This document shows positions 1 to 6,597 of a stretch of 8,794 nt of DNA, piece after piece; within the stretch, counting starts at the first letter, position 1, and every line of letters starts with the position of its first letter. Location of the stretch: the NCBI GenBank assembly GCA_046731855.1, contig JBKPLX010000121.1:1-8794 (forward strand), written 5' to 3'. The DNA is from Udaeobacter sp046731855. Lineage in GTDB: Bacteria; Verrucomicrobiota; Verrucomicrobiia; Chthoniobacterales; UBA10450. Position numbers and translations under genes: made by a program. The notes under the pieces are model-generated. The model was not told the origin of the DNA, searched no databases, and saw only the letters and a list, made by a program, of their open reading frames with translations.

Positions 1-122
1 TCGGCGAGACGCCAGAACAAAGTCGCCGCGGCGACCGCTACCAAGAGGCGACCGCTGCGACATTGCGCGACGTTTCCCAGTTGAGTGGCGATGAAAGCAA
101 AACGACAGCCGAAACAGCCTGA
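1..122 (+). CDS. Possible C-terminal tail of an upstream gene (5' truncated by window)
   Basis: The frame beginning with the codon at position 3 stays open to a TGA at 120-122. It encodes about 39 residues with an ordinary soluble-protein composition, rich in Asp, Glu, Gln, Ser, Thr and Ala, and mostly G or C in third codon positions. I recognise no domain in so short a piece. If real, it overlaps the start of the ComA-like gene by about 32 bp, which would suggest an upstream co-transcribed gene. The alternative is that this is upstream non-coding DNA: a minus-strand frame here also reads as a short hydrophobic stretch that could begin a divergent gene. A 10-bp direct repeat (GGCGACCGCT, about 30-39 and 47-56) lies inside. 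Confidence is low. Confidence 0.3.
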   Translation, partial: GETPEQSRRGDRYQEATAATLRDVSQLSGDESKTTAETA

Positions 123-945
123 ACGCAGTTTTCCATTCCTGCGAATCAATGAGCGGGAAGGCAAACCGCGGAAGCGTGGCCTGACAGAAATTCGCGGCCC
201 GTACTATTCAGTCATCGGCCGGCGTTACCTGGAGGATTTGTTCGAAACGATGAGTGCCTACGTCGATTCGCTCAAGTTTGCCGGCGGCTCGTTCACTCTC
301 ATGCCGGAGCGGACAGTGCGAGACATCATCGAGCTTTGCCATAAACATGATGTGCTTGTTTCAACCGGTGGTTTCATTGAGCGCGTACTCGTGCAAGGCG
401 ACGACGCTGTACGGAGGTATGTCGCCGAATGCAAAAAGCTCGGATTCGATACAATCGAGATCTCGGCTGGGTTCATCTCGATCCCGACGAATGATTGGGC
501 GCGCCTGATCGAACTGGTGCGCAAATCGGGATTGAAAGCGAAACCGGAAGTTGGGATTCAATTCGGGGCCGGTGGCGCGACCGCGGCCGCAGAACTAAAG
601 GCCGAAGGCACGCGCGATCCCAACTGGGCGATCGCGCAGGCCAAACGATTTCTGGATGCCGGCGCCGACATCATCATGATCGAGAGCGAAGGCATCACGG
701 AAAATGTCGAACCATGGCGCACAGATGTTCCCGGGAAATTCATCGATCAGCTAGGAATGGAAAAGCTGATGTTTGAAGCTGCCGATCCCGATGTGTTTGC
801 GTGGTACATCAAAAATTATGGCGTCGATGTGAACCTGTTTGTCGATCACAGTCAGATTGTGCAATTGGAATGCCTTCGAGCCGGTATTTGGGGAACGAAA
901 AGCTTGTGGGGGCGGGTGGCAACGTTCAAAGACACACGAAAATAG
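91..945 (+). CDS. Phosphosulfolactate synthase-like protein (ComA/HSA32 family)
   Basis: A 284-residue protein of the ComA family, a TIM-barrel fold. Archaeal ComA adds sulfite to phosphoenolpyruvate to make phosphosulfolactate, the first step of coenzyme M synthesis; the plant member HSA32 is a heat-stress protein with no proven enzymatic role. By eye the protein shares family blocks in order: GLTEIRGPYY near residue 30, VDSLKFAGGSF near 58, VSTGGFIERV near 90, ECKKLGFDTIEIS near 113, PEVGIQFGAGG near 150, LDAGADIIMIESEGI near 187 and VNLFVDHSQI near 247. The length matches HSA32 (about 286 aa) better than archaeal ComA (about 250). I chose ATG at 91; GTG at 85 adds only two residues, and neither has a clear Shine-Dalgarno. 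No comB, comC or other sulfonate genes are nearby, so coenzyme M synthesis is not supported. Family membership is near certain; the reaction is unproven. Confidence 0.88.
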   Translation: MKAKRQPKQPERSFPFLRINEREGKPRKRGLTEIRGPYYSVIGRRYLEDLFETMSAYVDSLKFAGGSFTLMPERTVRDIIELCHKHDVLVSTGGFIERVLVQGDDAVRRYVAECKKLGFDTIEISAGFISIPTNDWARLIELVRKSGLKAKPEVGIQFGAGGATAAAELKAEGTRDPNWAIAQAKRFLDAGADIIMIESEGITENVEPWRTDVPGKFIDQLGMEKLMFEAADPDVFAWYIKNYGVDVNLFVDHSQIVQLECLRAGIWGTKSLWGRVATFKDTRK

Positions 946-958
946 GAGCGCGCGTCAT

Positions 959-1112
959 CCTGAGCGAAGCAGAAGCGAATTCGAACGACCCCGCGATGGC
1001 AGCTTAAGGTTGCAACCCGTTGATTTGATTCGCTTACTTCCCGTTCGCTCAGCCTCCGGCCTTCCCGTCTATGTCGCGGCTTCCCAGTCGCTCCATTCTC
1101 GACTTCGCTCGG
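959..1112. repeat. Imperfect inverted repeat in convergent intergenic region
   Basis: The 174 bp between the converging ComA-like and hydrolase genes carries CCTGAGCGAAG at 959-969 and, about 130 bp on, its near-exact reverse complement CTTCGCTCGG at 1103-1112. An 8-bp palindrome CGAATTCG lies at 976-983. The wording around 955-975 resembles short dispersed intergenic repeats that I recall from soil bacterial genomes, but I cannot confirm copies elsewhere. It could also fold as shared 3' structure for the two converging transcripts. There is no T-run typical of an intrinsic terminator. Confidence 0.3.
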
Positions 1113-1119
1113 AATACGA

Positions 1120-1767
1120 TCAGCCGCCGTTGCCGATGTGTTTAACGAACCAGTCACTTGCAAGTTGTGCGACTTTTTCCAGCGCGCCTGGTTCCTCAAA
1201 AAGATGTGTCGCGTCTGGAATAATCTCCAGTTTTGCTTCGCAGCGCATTCGATCGCGCGCTTGCTCGTTTAATTCGATGACGATGTCGTCGTTGCCCCCA
1301 ACAATGAGCAGGGTCGGTGCCTGCACTTTTGGCAAAGCTTCATCTGCCAGATCAGGTCGCCCGCCGCGCGATACTACTGCGCCTACGTCCTGCGGAGCAT
1401 CGACCGCCGCCACCAGCGCCGCCGCGCCTCCCGTGCTGGAGCCGAAATAGCCGGTCCGCAAATTGCTCGTTTGCTCTTGCTGCTTTGCCCACTTTGTCGC
1501 ATGCACGAGGCGCTCGGCCAGCAATTGGATATTGAATCGATGCTCCCGAGTCTGCATGTCGGTCGCTTCCTCCCCTGGCGTGAGCAAATCAAAAAGTAAC
1601 GTCGCGAGTCCGGCTTCGTTCAGAGTACGCGCCACAAATTGATTCCGTGGACTGTGACGGCTGCTGCCGCTGCCGTGTGCAAAAAGAACGACGGCGCTCG
1701 CATCTTTAGGTATATTTAAATTTCCGGGGAGAACTGCGCGCCCGGCACGAATTTGCACTTCGCTCAT
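1120..1767 (-). CDS. Alpha/beta hydrolase, dienelactone-hydrolase-like
   Basis: A 215-residue single-domain cytoplasmic alpha/beta hydrolase of the dienelactone hydrolase-like group. HGSGSSRHSPRN (residues 31-42) is the oxyanion-hole loop after strand 3. GSSTGG (109-114) is the nucleophile elbow with Ser111 as probable nucleophile. VGGNDD (156-161) carries the probable acid Asp160 or Asp161. THLFEEPGAL (187-196) supplies His188. The full triad is therefore present. The substrate is unknown and no ring-cleavage pathway genes are nearby. It follows the phosphoribosyltransferase gene by 31 bp on the same strand. In some bacteria the same two domains occur in one polypeptide, so the pair probably acts together. 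ATG at 1767 is the start; an eight-codon reading frame ends in a TGA overlapping this ATG, possibly by chance. Confidence 0.9.
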   Translation of the reverse strand: MSEVQIRAGRAVLPGNLNIPKDASAVVLFAHGSGSSRHSPRNQFVARTLNEAGLATLLFDLLTPGEEATDMQTREHRFNIQLLAERLVHATKWAKQQEQTSNLRTGYFGSSTGGAAALVAAVDAPQDVGAVVSRGGRPDLADEALPKVQAPTLLIVGGNDDIVIELNEQARDRMRCEAKLEIIPDATHLFEEPGALEKVAQLASDWFVKHIGNGG

Positions 1768-1798
1768 CTCTTACGCGTGGTTTGGTTCATTTGACTTC

Positions 1799-2452
1799 TT
1801 AGGATACGTCCTGCGAGGCATGGCCAAGCAGTTCGCGCACGTCTTCATCGGTAGTCTGCGAGAAATCTTCGTAATACTGACCGACAGCCTGAAAGAATTC
1901 GGGCGTGCTCAGGCAGATTGTTTCGTCGGCTTGTTCTTCGATCTCGTGGCAGGTATCCGGTGGACCAACCGGCACTGCTACGACAATTTTCGCGGCCCCT
2001 CGCTGTCGCAATGCCTTTACCGCAGCGCGCATCGTCGCGCCCGTGGCCAATCCATCATCCACCAAAATGGCGACCCGATCCCGTAACTCAGGTGGGGGGC
2101 GGCCTTCACGGTAGATTTGTTCGCGTCGCTGCAGTTCTGCTGTCTCCCGCGCGGTAACGACCTCGATTGCCTGCTCTGCGTGCGGAATCGCACGCATGAC
2201 ATCTTCATTCAAGACACGCACTCCGCCCGAAGCGATTGCGCCGGCAGCCAGCTCTTCGAAACCAGGGACGCCGAGTTTGCGCACTATAAAAATGTCGAGT
2301 GGCGCGCGCAGGTGCTTTGCAACTTCATTAGCAACAGGCACACCGCCGCGCGGCAACCCCAGCACGATCACGTCATCGCGACCAGCGTATTTCTCCAGGT
2401 TCTCCGCGAGTTGCCGCCCTGCTTCGATTCGGTTTGGAAAAGCTCGTTCCAT
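1799..2452 (-). CDS. Phosphoribosyltransferase family protein (type I PRTase fold)
   Basis: A 217-residue type I phosphoribosyltransferase-fold protein. The N-terminus has the FPNRIEAGRQLAENL block (5-19) typical of this uncharacterised subgroup, followed by VLGLPRGGVPVA (30-41), where the pyrophosphate loop lies. The PRPP-binding signature is complete: VDDGLATGAT at 131-140, with the acidic pair Asp132-Asp133. The family normally moves a ribose-5-phosphate group between PRPP and a base, but members of this subgroup next to or fused with dienelactone-hydrolase-like proteins have no established substrate that I know of. The start at ATG 2452 gives the family N-terminus; the frame is open upstream only to about 2540. 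GGGAGGG lies some 25 bp upstream, too far for a normal ribosome binding site. It is probably the first gene of a two-gene unit with the hydrolase. Confidence 0.9.
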   Translation of the reverse strand: MERAFPNRIEAGRQLAENLEKYAGRDDVIVLGLPRGGVPVANEVAKHLRAPLDIFIVRKLGVPGFEELAAGAIASGGVRVLNEDVMRAIPHAEQAIEVVTARETAELQRREQIYREGRPPPELRDRVAILVDDGLATGATMRAAVKALRQRGAAKIVVAVPVGPPDTCHEIEEQADETICLSTPEFFQAVGQYYEDFSQTTDEDVRELLGHASQDVS

Positions 2453-2501
2453 GCGGCCTCGGGAAGGCTGGACAATCCCTCCCTTGTAGTTTCGCTTCCT
2501 G

Positions 2502-2515
2502 ACGCGACGTCGCGT
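2502..2515. promoter_or_regulatory. 14-bp perfect palindrome upstream of the phosphoribosyltransferase
   Basis: ACGCGACGTCGCGT is a perfect 14-bp palindrome centred about 56 bp upstream of the phosphoribosyltransferase ATG, in the 5' leader or promoter-proximal region. It could bind a dimeric regulator. About one such palindrome per two windows of this size is expected by chance, so its position rather than its existence makes it worth listing. Confidence 0.25.
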
Positions 2516-2535
2516 GTTTGCAAATCGACAACTGC

Positions 2536-2566
2536 ATCAACGGCGCTGGTGTCCGTTGATTGTCAA
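2536..2566 (-). promoter_or_regulatory. Candidate -35 box with adjacent operator-like inverted repeat
   Basis: On the minus strand a perfect TTGACA (plus-strand TGTCAA, 2561-2566) is followed directly by an inverted repeat with perfect 8-bp arms, ATCAACGG (2553-2560 read on minus) and CCGTTGAT (2536-2543 read on minus), separated by 9 nt. The dyad therefore sits where the spacer between -35 and -10 would lie, a common place for a repressor site. The -10 is poor: GTTGAT at a 19-nt spacing is the best I find. There is no T-run after the dyad, so a terminator for the upstream protease gene is less likely. If functional it would drive the phosphoribosyltransferase-hydrolase pair. Confidence 0.35.
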
Positions 2567-2584
2567 TTGAGGGCTGGTCACATG

Positions 2585-2601
2585 ACGATCAGAATGATCG
2601 T
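2585..2601 (-). other. Perfect hairpin just after the protease stop codon
   Basis: ACGATCA and TGATCGT are perfect 7-bp arms around a 3-nt loop, beginning 3 nt downstream of the tricorn-like gene's TAA. No U-rich tail follows, so it is not a classical intrinsic terminator. It may stabilise the 3' end of the protease mRNA or attenuate read-through into the phosphoribosyltransferase. Confidence 0.4.
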
Positions 2602-2604
2602 AGG

Positions 2605-5600
2605 TTAGCTGCCCTTCGCCGGGTTTCTATCTGGGTAGGGTGGGACTGGAGGCAGATCGTACCGTTTAGTCTTCAACTCCTCCTGGATCTCCTGGATCGC
2701 ACGGTCGAGCTGCTGATCTTCGCCTTTGAATTCTTTCCCGGGATCGTTTTCGATTACGATGTCCGGATCAACACCGTGACCTTCGACGATCCATTGTTTG
2801 CCATCTTTTGAGTACGGAGCGAATTCCGGTTTGAAGAATTGGCCGCCATCAGCAAGCGGGAGCGATTCCCGAATCCCAATCACGCCGCCCCACGTGCGTT
2901 TCCCGATCAGCTTGCCGAGGCCAAGCGTCTTGAAGCGATACGGAAAAATATCGCCATCGGATGCGGAGAATTCGTTGGTTAGCGTGACCATAGGGCCGAT
3001 AAACGTTTGCGGCGGGTCAGTCTGGGGCACGCCGTTCCGCGCCATGCCGATCATCACCAGCGCGCGCCGCAACCGCTCGATCACCAGCGGTGAGACGAAT
3101 CCGCCGCCGTTGCCACGAACATCAACAATCAGCGCGTGTTTACGGATTTGCGGAAAGTAAAGCTTGGTAAACTGGTTCAACCCGGGCTGGCCCATGTCTG
3201 GGATGTGCAGGTAACCGACTTCGCCCCCGGTTTTCTTGTTTACGTAGTCGATGTTCTTTTGCACCCAATCGAGATAATAGAGCGGCGCTTCGTCATCGAT
3301 CGGTACAACGGTCACGTCACGTGCGCCCGCGTCAGTTGGTTTGGAGTTAACACGCAGAGTCACCTGTTTGTCTGCCGTGCCGATGAGCGCGTCGTAAAGA
3401 TTTGGCAGGCTCGCCACCGGCGTGTTGTTGATGGCAAGAATGTAATCGCCCGGCTTCACGTTTACGCCGATGTCGGTCAGTGGCGAGCGAGTTTTCTTGT
3501 CCCAATTTTCGCCGGGTAAAATGCGCTCGATGCGATAGGCGCGCGTGGCCGGGTCGCGAGAGAATTCCGCGCCAAGCAAGCCGAGCTTGATGCGTGGGGT
3601 ATCGGGGCGCTCACCGCCGCCGACGTAGGTGTGGCCATTGTTCAACTCGCCGATCAGTTCGCCGAGAAGGTAGGTGAGATCATTGCGATGATTCACAAAT
3701 GGGAGCAGCGCAGCGTATTTATCTTTCATCGCCTTCCAATCGACGCCGTTCATCGTGGGTGAAAAGAAGAAATCGCGCATTTGCCGCCAACATTCGAAGT
3801 AGATTTGGTTCCACTCGGCATGTCGATCCAACTGCGTGTCGAGACCCTGGATCTTATGCTCGTGATCCTTGGTCTCGAGTTTGTCCTTTGGCACATCGAT
3901 GATGGCGTAATCTTTTTTGACTTTCAGCAGCATCTTTTTGCCGTCGAACGTGATTTGGTAATTGTTCGCATCGCCCAGGACCGTCTCTTTGCGATCGTCT
4001 ACGTTATAAACGCAAAGGTGCGATTTCCTTTCCCTGTCAGGAAATCCTTCTTCGTCCTCTTCGCCGACTTCATCAGCCGCAGTCCGGCGTAGATAGAAGA
4101 TCCGCCCGTCATCCAGCATTCGGATGTTGCGATAATTTCCCGGCGTAACCTCCAAACCAAGGATTCGGTTCTGGATTCCATCGGTATCTACTTTCACAAC
4201 GACGGGCTTCTTTGGTTTTTCTTCCGGCTTCTTCCCAGTGGCTTTTTCTTCCGGTTTTTTCTCTTCGGTTGCCTTTGCTTTTTCCTTTTGTCGTTTTTCT
4301 TCAGCCTTGCCGACTTCATCGCTCTTTGGCGCCAGCGGGTTCTCCGTTTCCTTAGCCAGTGTGACGAGATAAACGCGCTGCATGTCGCGATACACGTTTG
4401 CAAATTCTTGGTCGCCAAATGTCGGCTTGAAATCGCGCGCGGAGCCGAGCAGCAAATATTTTCCGTCATCGCTGAAAACTGCTTCGCCGGAGCCGTACCA
4501 ACTGTCGGTGACAGGGGTCTGCTGTTTGTTCGCGAGCGAGTATAAATAGACGCGAGGCATTTCATTCTCCTCCGGGCGTGCCCAGGTGATCCACTGACTG
4601 TCCGGCGACCAGTTGTACCCCTGGATCTCGCCGTATTTGTCCTGGTCAACCAGCGTCACTGCTTTGGTTGCGACATCGACATAACGCAATCGTTGCAGTC
4701 GATCGCTCCAGAGCAGCTTCTTGCTGTCGGGCGACCATTTCGGCGCATAGTAATAGGTGTCGGCGCCGCTTGTGATCTGTTGCGGCTCGCCTTTGCCATC
4801 TTGTGAGCGGACGTAAAGTTCGTTCTCGCCCGTCACATCCGAGTTATAGGCGATCCATTTTCCGTCCGGCGACCAAACCGCGTCGCGCTCATGCGCGCCT
4901 GAGGTCTTGGTCAGGTTACGCGGCGTTCCGTTCTTTGCAGGCACGGAAAAAAGATCGCCGCGCGCTACTGTGATGGAGCGCTCGCCGTCCGGCGCGAGGT
5001 TCACCGATTCGATATGTTTGGCTGCATCGACAAGCGCGGAGCGGCCAATCGCCAAATCTTCCTTGATCTCGATGGGCACTGGCGTTGCCTGACCGCTCGC
5101 GAGATCGTAGCGCCAGATGTACCCGGCTTGCTCGAACACGATCGAGTCTTTGCCGATCGACGGAAACTTGATGTCGTAGTCTGTAAAGTGGGTGAGTTGC
5201 TTGGTTTCTTTCGTCGCGAGGTCGATCACGAACAAATTCATGCGGTTGTCGCGGTCGGAGGTGAAATAGATTTTGTTGTCCGGTCCCCACATCGGGCAGA
5301 TGTCCTGCGCGGGATTGTTCGTCAGATTTTCGGTGGCGCCGGTTTTGAAATCGTAGATCCAAATGTCGTCCGCCATGCCACCACGATAATGTTTCCAGGT
5401 GCGGAACTCCCGGAACACCTGGTTATAAGCCATCTTGGAATCATCCGGCGAAAACGAAACGAAACCGCCCCGCGGCACCGGCAGCTGCTGGGGCAATTCT
5501 CCGTTCAGCCCGACGGTAAACAGCGCCCCGATGAAATCGTTGAACGACTTCATGCGCGAACGGAAGACGACTAGCGGCTTTGTGTTTTCCCATGTCATCA

Positions 5601-5994
5601 CAAGGTTGTTGGGCCCCATGCGGTCGGAGATGTCGTCCCGACCGAGCGTGGCTGAAGTCGTCAGCCGCTTCGGCGCGCCGCCCTCAGCTGGCATTACATA
5701 TACCTCTGTGTTGCCATCATATTGCGAAGTGAAGGCGATCTGTTTCCCGTCCGGCGAGAAACGCGGGAACGAGCTGTATCCAGGACCGCTCGTCAGCCGT
5801 CGGGCAATACCGCCGTCTTTGCTTACTGTATAAATCTCGCCCGCATAGCAGAAAACGATTTGCGTTCCATTCGTGGTCGGGAAACGCAACAGGCGCGTCG
5901 TCTCGGGCAATTTTTGCGCGGAGAGAGGTGAAATCGAAATGAGGGCGCAAGTGGTCAAACAGAGAAGAAAAAGAGATCGAATTAGCATGTTCAT
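2605..5994 (-). CDS. Exported tricorn-type protease (beta-propellers, PDZ, peptidase S41)
   Basis: Starting at ATG 5994 the protein has 1,129 residues, near the size of Thermoplasma tricorn (1,071). The first 24 or so residues form a signal peptide (LIRSLFLLCLTTCAL, cleavage near PLSAQ), so it is probably periplasmic or secreted, unlike cytosolic archaeal tricorn. Two WD40-like/PD40 beta-propellers follow (about 40-550) with repeated SPDGK or SPDSK blades. A Lys/Glu-rich linker lies about 556-600, then the C1 region, a PDZ domain (about 835-890) and the S41 catalytic core. Compared with tricorn Ser745-His746, Ser965-Asp966 and Glu1023, the aligned residues are Gly787-His788, Ser1012-Asp1013 (SASDGD) and Glu1071 (VEGHGV). 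The nucleophile and His are kept, but the residue before His is Gly. Archaeal tricorn degrades peptides released by the proteasome; here peptide scavenging in the envelope is inferred. The frame is open to a TTG at 6111, but the signal peptide decides for 5994. A 6-bp hairpin (6074-6090) lies in the leader. Confidence 0.92.
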   Translation of the reverse strand: MNMLIRSLFLLCLTTCALISISPLSAQKLPETTRLLRFPTTNGTQIVFCYAGEIYTVSKDGGIARRLTSGPGYSSFPRFSPDGKQIAFTSQYDGNTEVYVMPAEGGAPKRLTTSATLGRDDISDRMGPNNLVMTWENTKPLVVFRSRMKSFNDFIGALFTVGLNGELPQQLPVPRGGFVSFSPDDSKMAYNQVFREFRTWKHYRGGMADDIWIYDFKTGATENLTNNPAQDICPMWGPDNKIYFTSDRDNRMNLFVIDLATKETKQLTHFTDYDIKFPSIGKDSIVFEQAGYIWRYDLASGQATPVPIEIKEDLAIGRSALVDAAKHIESVNLAPDGERSITVARGDLFSVPAKNGTPRNLTKTSGAHERDAVWSPDGKWIAYNSDVTGENELYVRSQDGKGEPQQITSGADTYYYAPKWSPDSKKLLWSDRLQRLRYVDVATKAVTLVDQDKYGEIQGYNWSPDSQWITWARPEENEMPRVYLYSLANKQQTPVTDSWYGSGEAVFSDDGKYLLLGSARDFKPTFGDQEFANVYRDMQRVYLVTLAKETENPLAPKSDEVGKAEEKRQKEKAKATEEKKPEEKATGKKPEEKPKKPVVVKVDTDGIQNRILGLEVTPGNYRNIRMLDDGRIFYLRRTAADEVGEEDEEGFPDRERKSHLCVYNVDDRKETVLGDANNYQITFDGKKMLLKVKKDYAIIDVPKDKLETKDHEHKIQGLDTQLDRHAEWNQIYFECWRQMRDFFFSPTMNGVDWKAMKDKYAALLPFVNHRNDLTYLLGELIGELNNGHTYVGGGERPDTPRIKLGLLGAEFSRDPATRAYRIERILPGENWDKKTRSPLTDIGVNVKPGDYILAINNTPVASLPNLYDALIGTADKQVTLRVNSKPTDAGARDVTVVPIDDEAPLYYLDWVQKNIDYVNKKTGGEVGYLHIPDMGQPGLNQFTKLYFPQIRKHALIVDVRGNGGGFVSPLVIERLRRALVMIGMARNGVPQTDPPQTFIGPMVTLTNEFSASDGDIFPYRFKTLGLGKLIGKRTWGGVIGIRESLPLADGGQFFKPEFAPYSKDGKQWIVEGHGVDPDIVIENDPGKEFKGEDQQLDRAIQEIQEELKTKRYDLPPVPPYPDRNPAKGS

Positions 5995-6153
5995 GAAAAA
6001 AGATTGAAGTGAGGAAGCTGCCTTTGAACGCATCAAAAGCAACAATCTGGATGCAGGCGCACTGTTTTTGGATTCAGCCAGTGAGGCTGATGGTGAATAA
6101 ATGGGATGCAATTGAGATCCTGGTTAAGACGTCGCTAAGCTTTGTTTTTGTCT

Positions 6154-6178
6154 AAAAACTGTGCACTGCGAAGTACAC
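6154..6178 (-). terminator. Intrinsic terminator following the tRNA 3' end
   Basis: Read on the minus strand, GTGTAC (6178-6173) and GTGCAC (6166-6161) pair as a 6-bp stem with one G-T wobble around a 6-nt loop. AG and a run of five T follow (6158-6154). It begins at the base right after the CCA of the tRNA-like remnant, the usual place for a tRNA terminator. The short stem and T-run make it weak to moderate. Confidence 0.5.
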
Positions 6179-6206
6179 TGGCGGAAGGGGTGGGATTACT
6201 TCCCAC
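6179..6206 (-). pseudogene. Isolated tRNA 3' end (probably tRNA-Ser type), putative attachment-site scar
   Basis: Read on the minus strand, this 28-nt stretch fits the 3' end of a tRNA position by position: T-stem GTGGG (6206-6202), a 7-nt loop AAGTAAT (6201-6195), T-stem CCCAC (6194-6190), acceptor strand CCCTTCC (6189-6183), discriminator G (6182) and CCA (6181-6179). The last 19 nt resemble the ends of bacterial tRNA-Ser genes as I remember them. The T-loop lacks the canonical TTCGAAT, and no matching 5' acceptor strand (GGAAGGG) or tRNA body occurs within the expected 90 nt or so upstream. It is therefore not a functional tRNA. Tyrosine recombinases often target the T-arm and 3' end of tRNA genes and leave a displaced copy of this form. 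Chance resemblance is possible but less likely given the terminator beside it. Confidence 0.55.
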
Positions 6207-6597
6207 AAATCGTAAAGCGTCGAAAATCAACGGGCGATTTCGCCGCTTTGTGTGCAGGATTTACCGTAATAGTGTGCCATTAGGCAAGGGCAAAAATTTT
6301 CGTTCGGAACTAGCCGTGTTTTCCAAATGGGGTATGGGGATAAACGAAGGTCGAACATTTCAACCCGATGCTGTTTGAAGCAGATGTCTAAATGGAACTG
6401 GAACTGGCTGAAGATTTGAAAGCTGCGGGATATACAGTGACAGGCGGGCGCTAAATACGCATTCTAATGATGCTCATCTGGACGGAATCTAGCCCTCGCG
6501 GAGGAACCTCTTGCATTCATTTCACAGAGCCACTCGTGGTTTTGCAAACTCGGCAGTGTCGGCAACTGGTCCACTGTAATTAATCATAAGTTGTCAC
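6207..6597. other. Intergenic stretch without a convincing gene
   Basis: No ORF here has family similarity or coding character that I trust. On the minus strand a frame is open for 78 codons (6227-6463) with a possible ATG at 6358 giving 43 residues, ending in AHYYGKS and a short tail; I cannot assign it. On the plus strand a 20-residue ORF (6392-6454) encodes a short acidic peptide. A small palindromic hairpin, GGCGA/TCGCC, lies at 6233-6244. If the tRNA remnant marks an element end, this would be the terminal, possibly decayed, part of that element. No clear terminator was found for the dehydrogenase gene that ends at 6598. Confidence 0.45.

Noticed and set aside
839..1450. Long plus-strand ORF (203 codons) overlapping the ComA-like and hydrolase genes
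   Set aside because: It overlaps two genes with clear families, and its Ser/Ala/Arg-rich translation is typical of the antisense or shifted frame of GC-rich coding DNA.
4194..4649. Minus-strand ORF rich in Lys, Arg and Thr inside the protease gene
   Set aside because: A shifted-frame shadow of the repetitive Lys/Glu-coding linker of the tricorn-like gene.
6074..6090. 6-bp hairpin upstream of the protease gene as a riboswitch or attenuator
   Set aside because: Too small, with no conserved riboswitch features and no T-run; an ordinary leader hairpin at most.
5995..6111. N-terminal extension of the tricorn-like protein from TTG 6111
   Set aside because: The extension would bury the clear signal peptide that begins at ATG 5994, has no family similarity and no ribosome binding site.
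6142..6378. 78-codon plus-strand ORF between the protease and SDR genes
   Set aside because: It runs across the tRNA-like 3' end and its terminator on the other strand, has no recognisable domain and no credible ribosome binding site; it is probably chance.
6392..6454. 20-residue plus-strand ORF, faintly like the start of a response-regulator segment
   Set aside because: Too short to judge, with no flanking domain in the same frame; kept only as a note in the intergenic entry.
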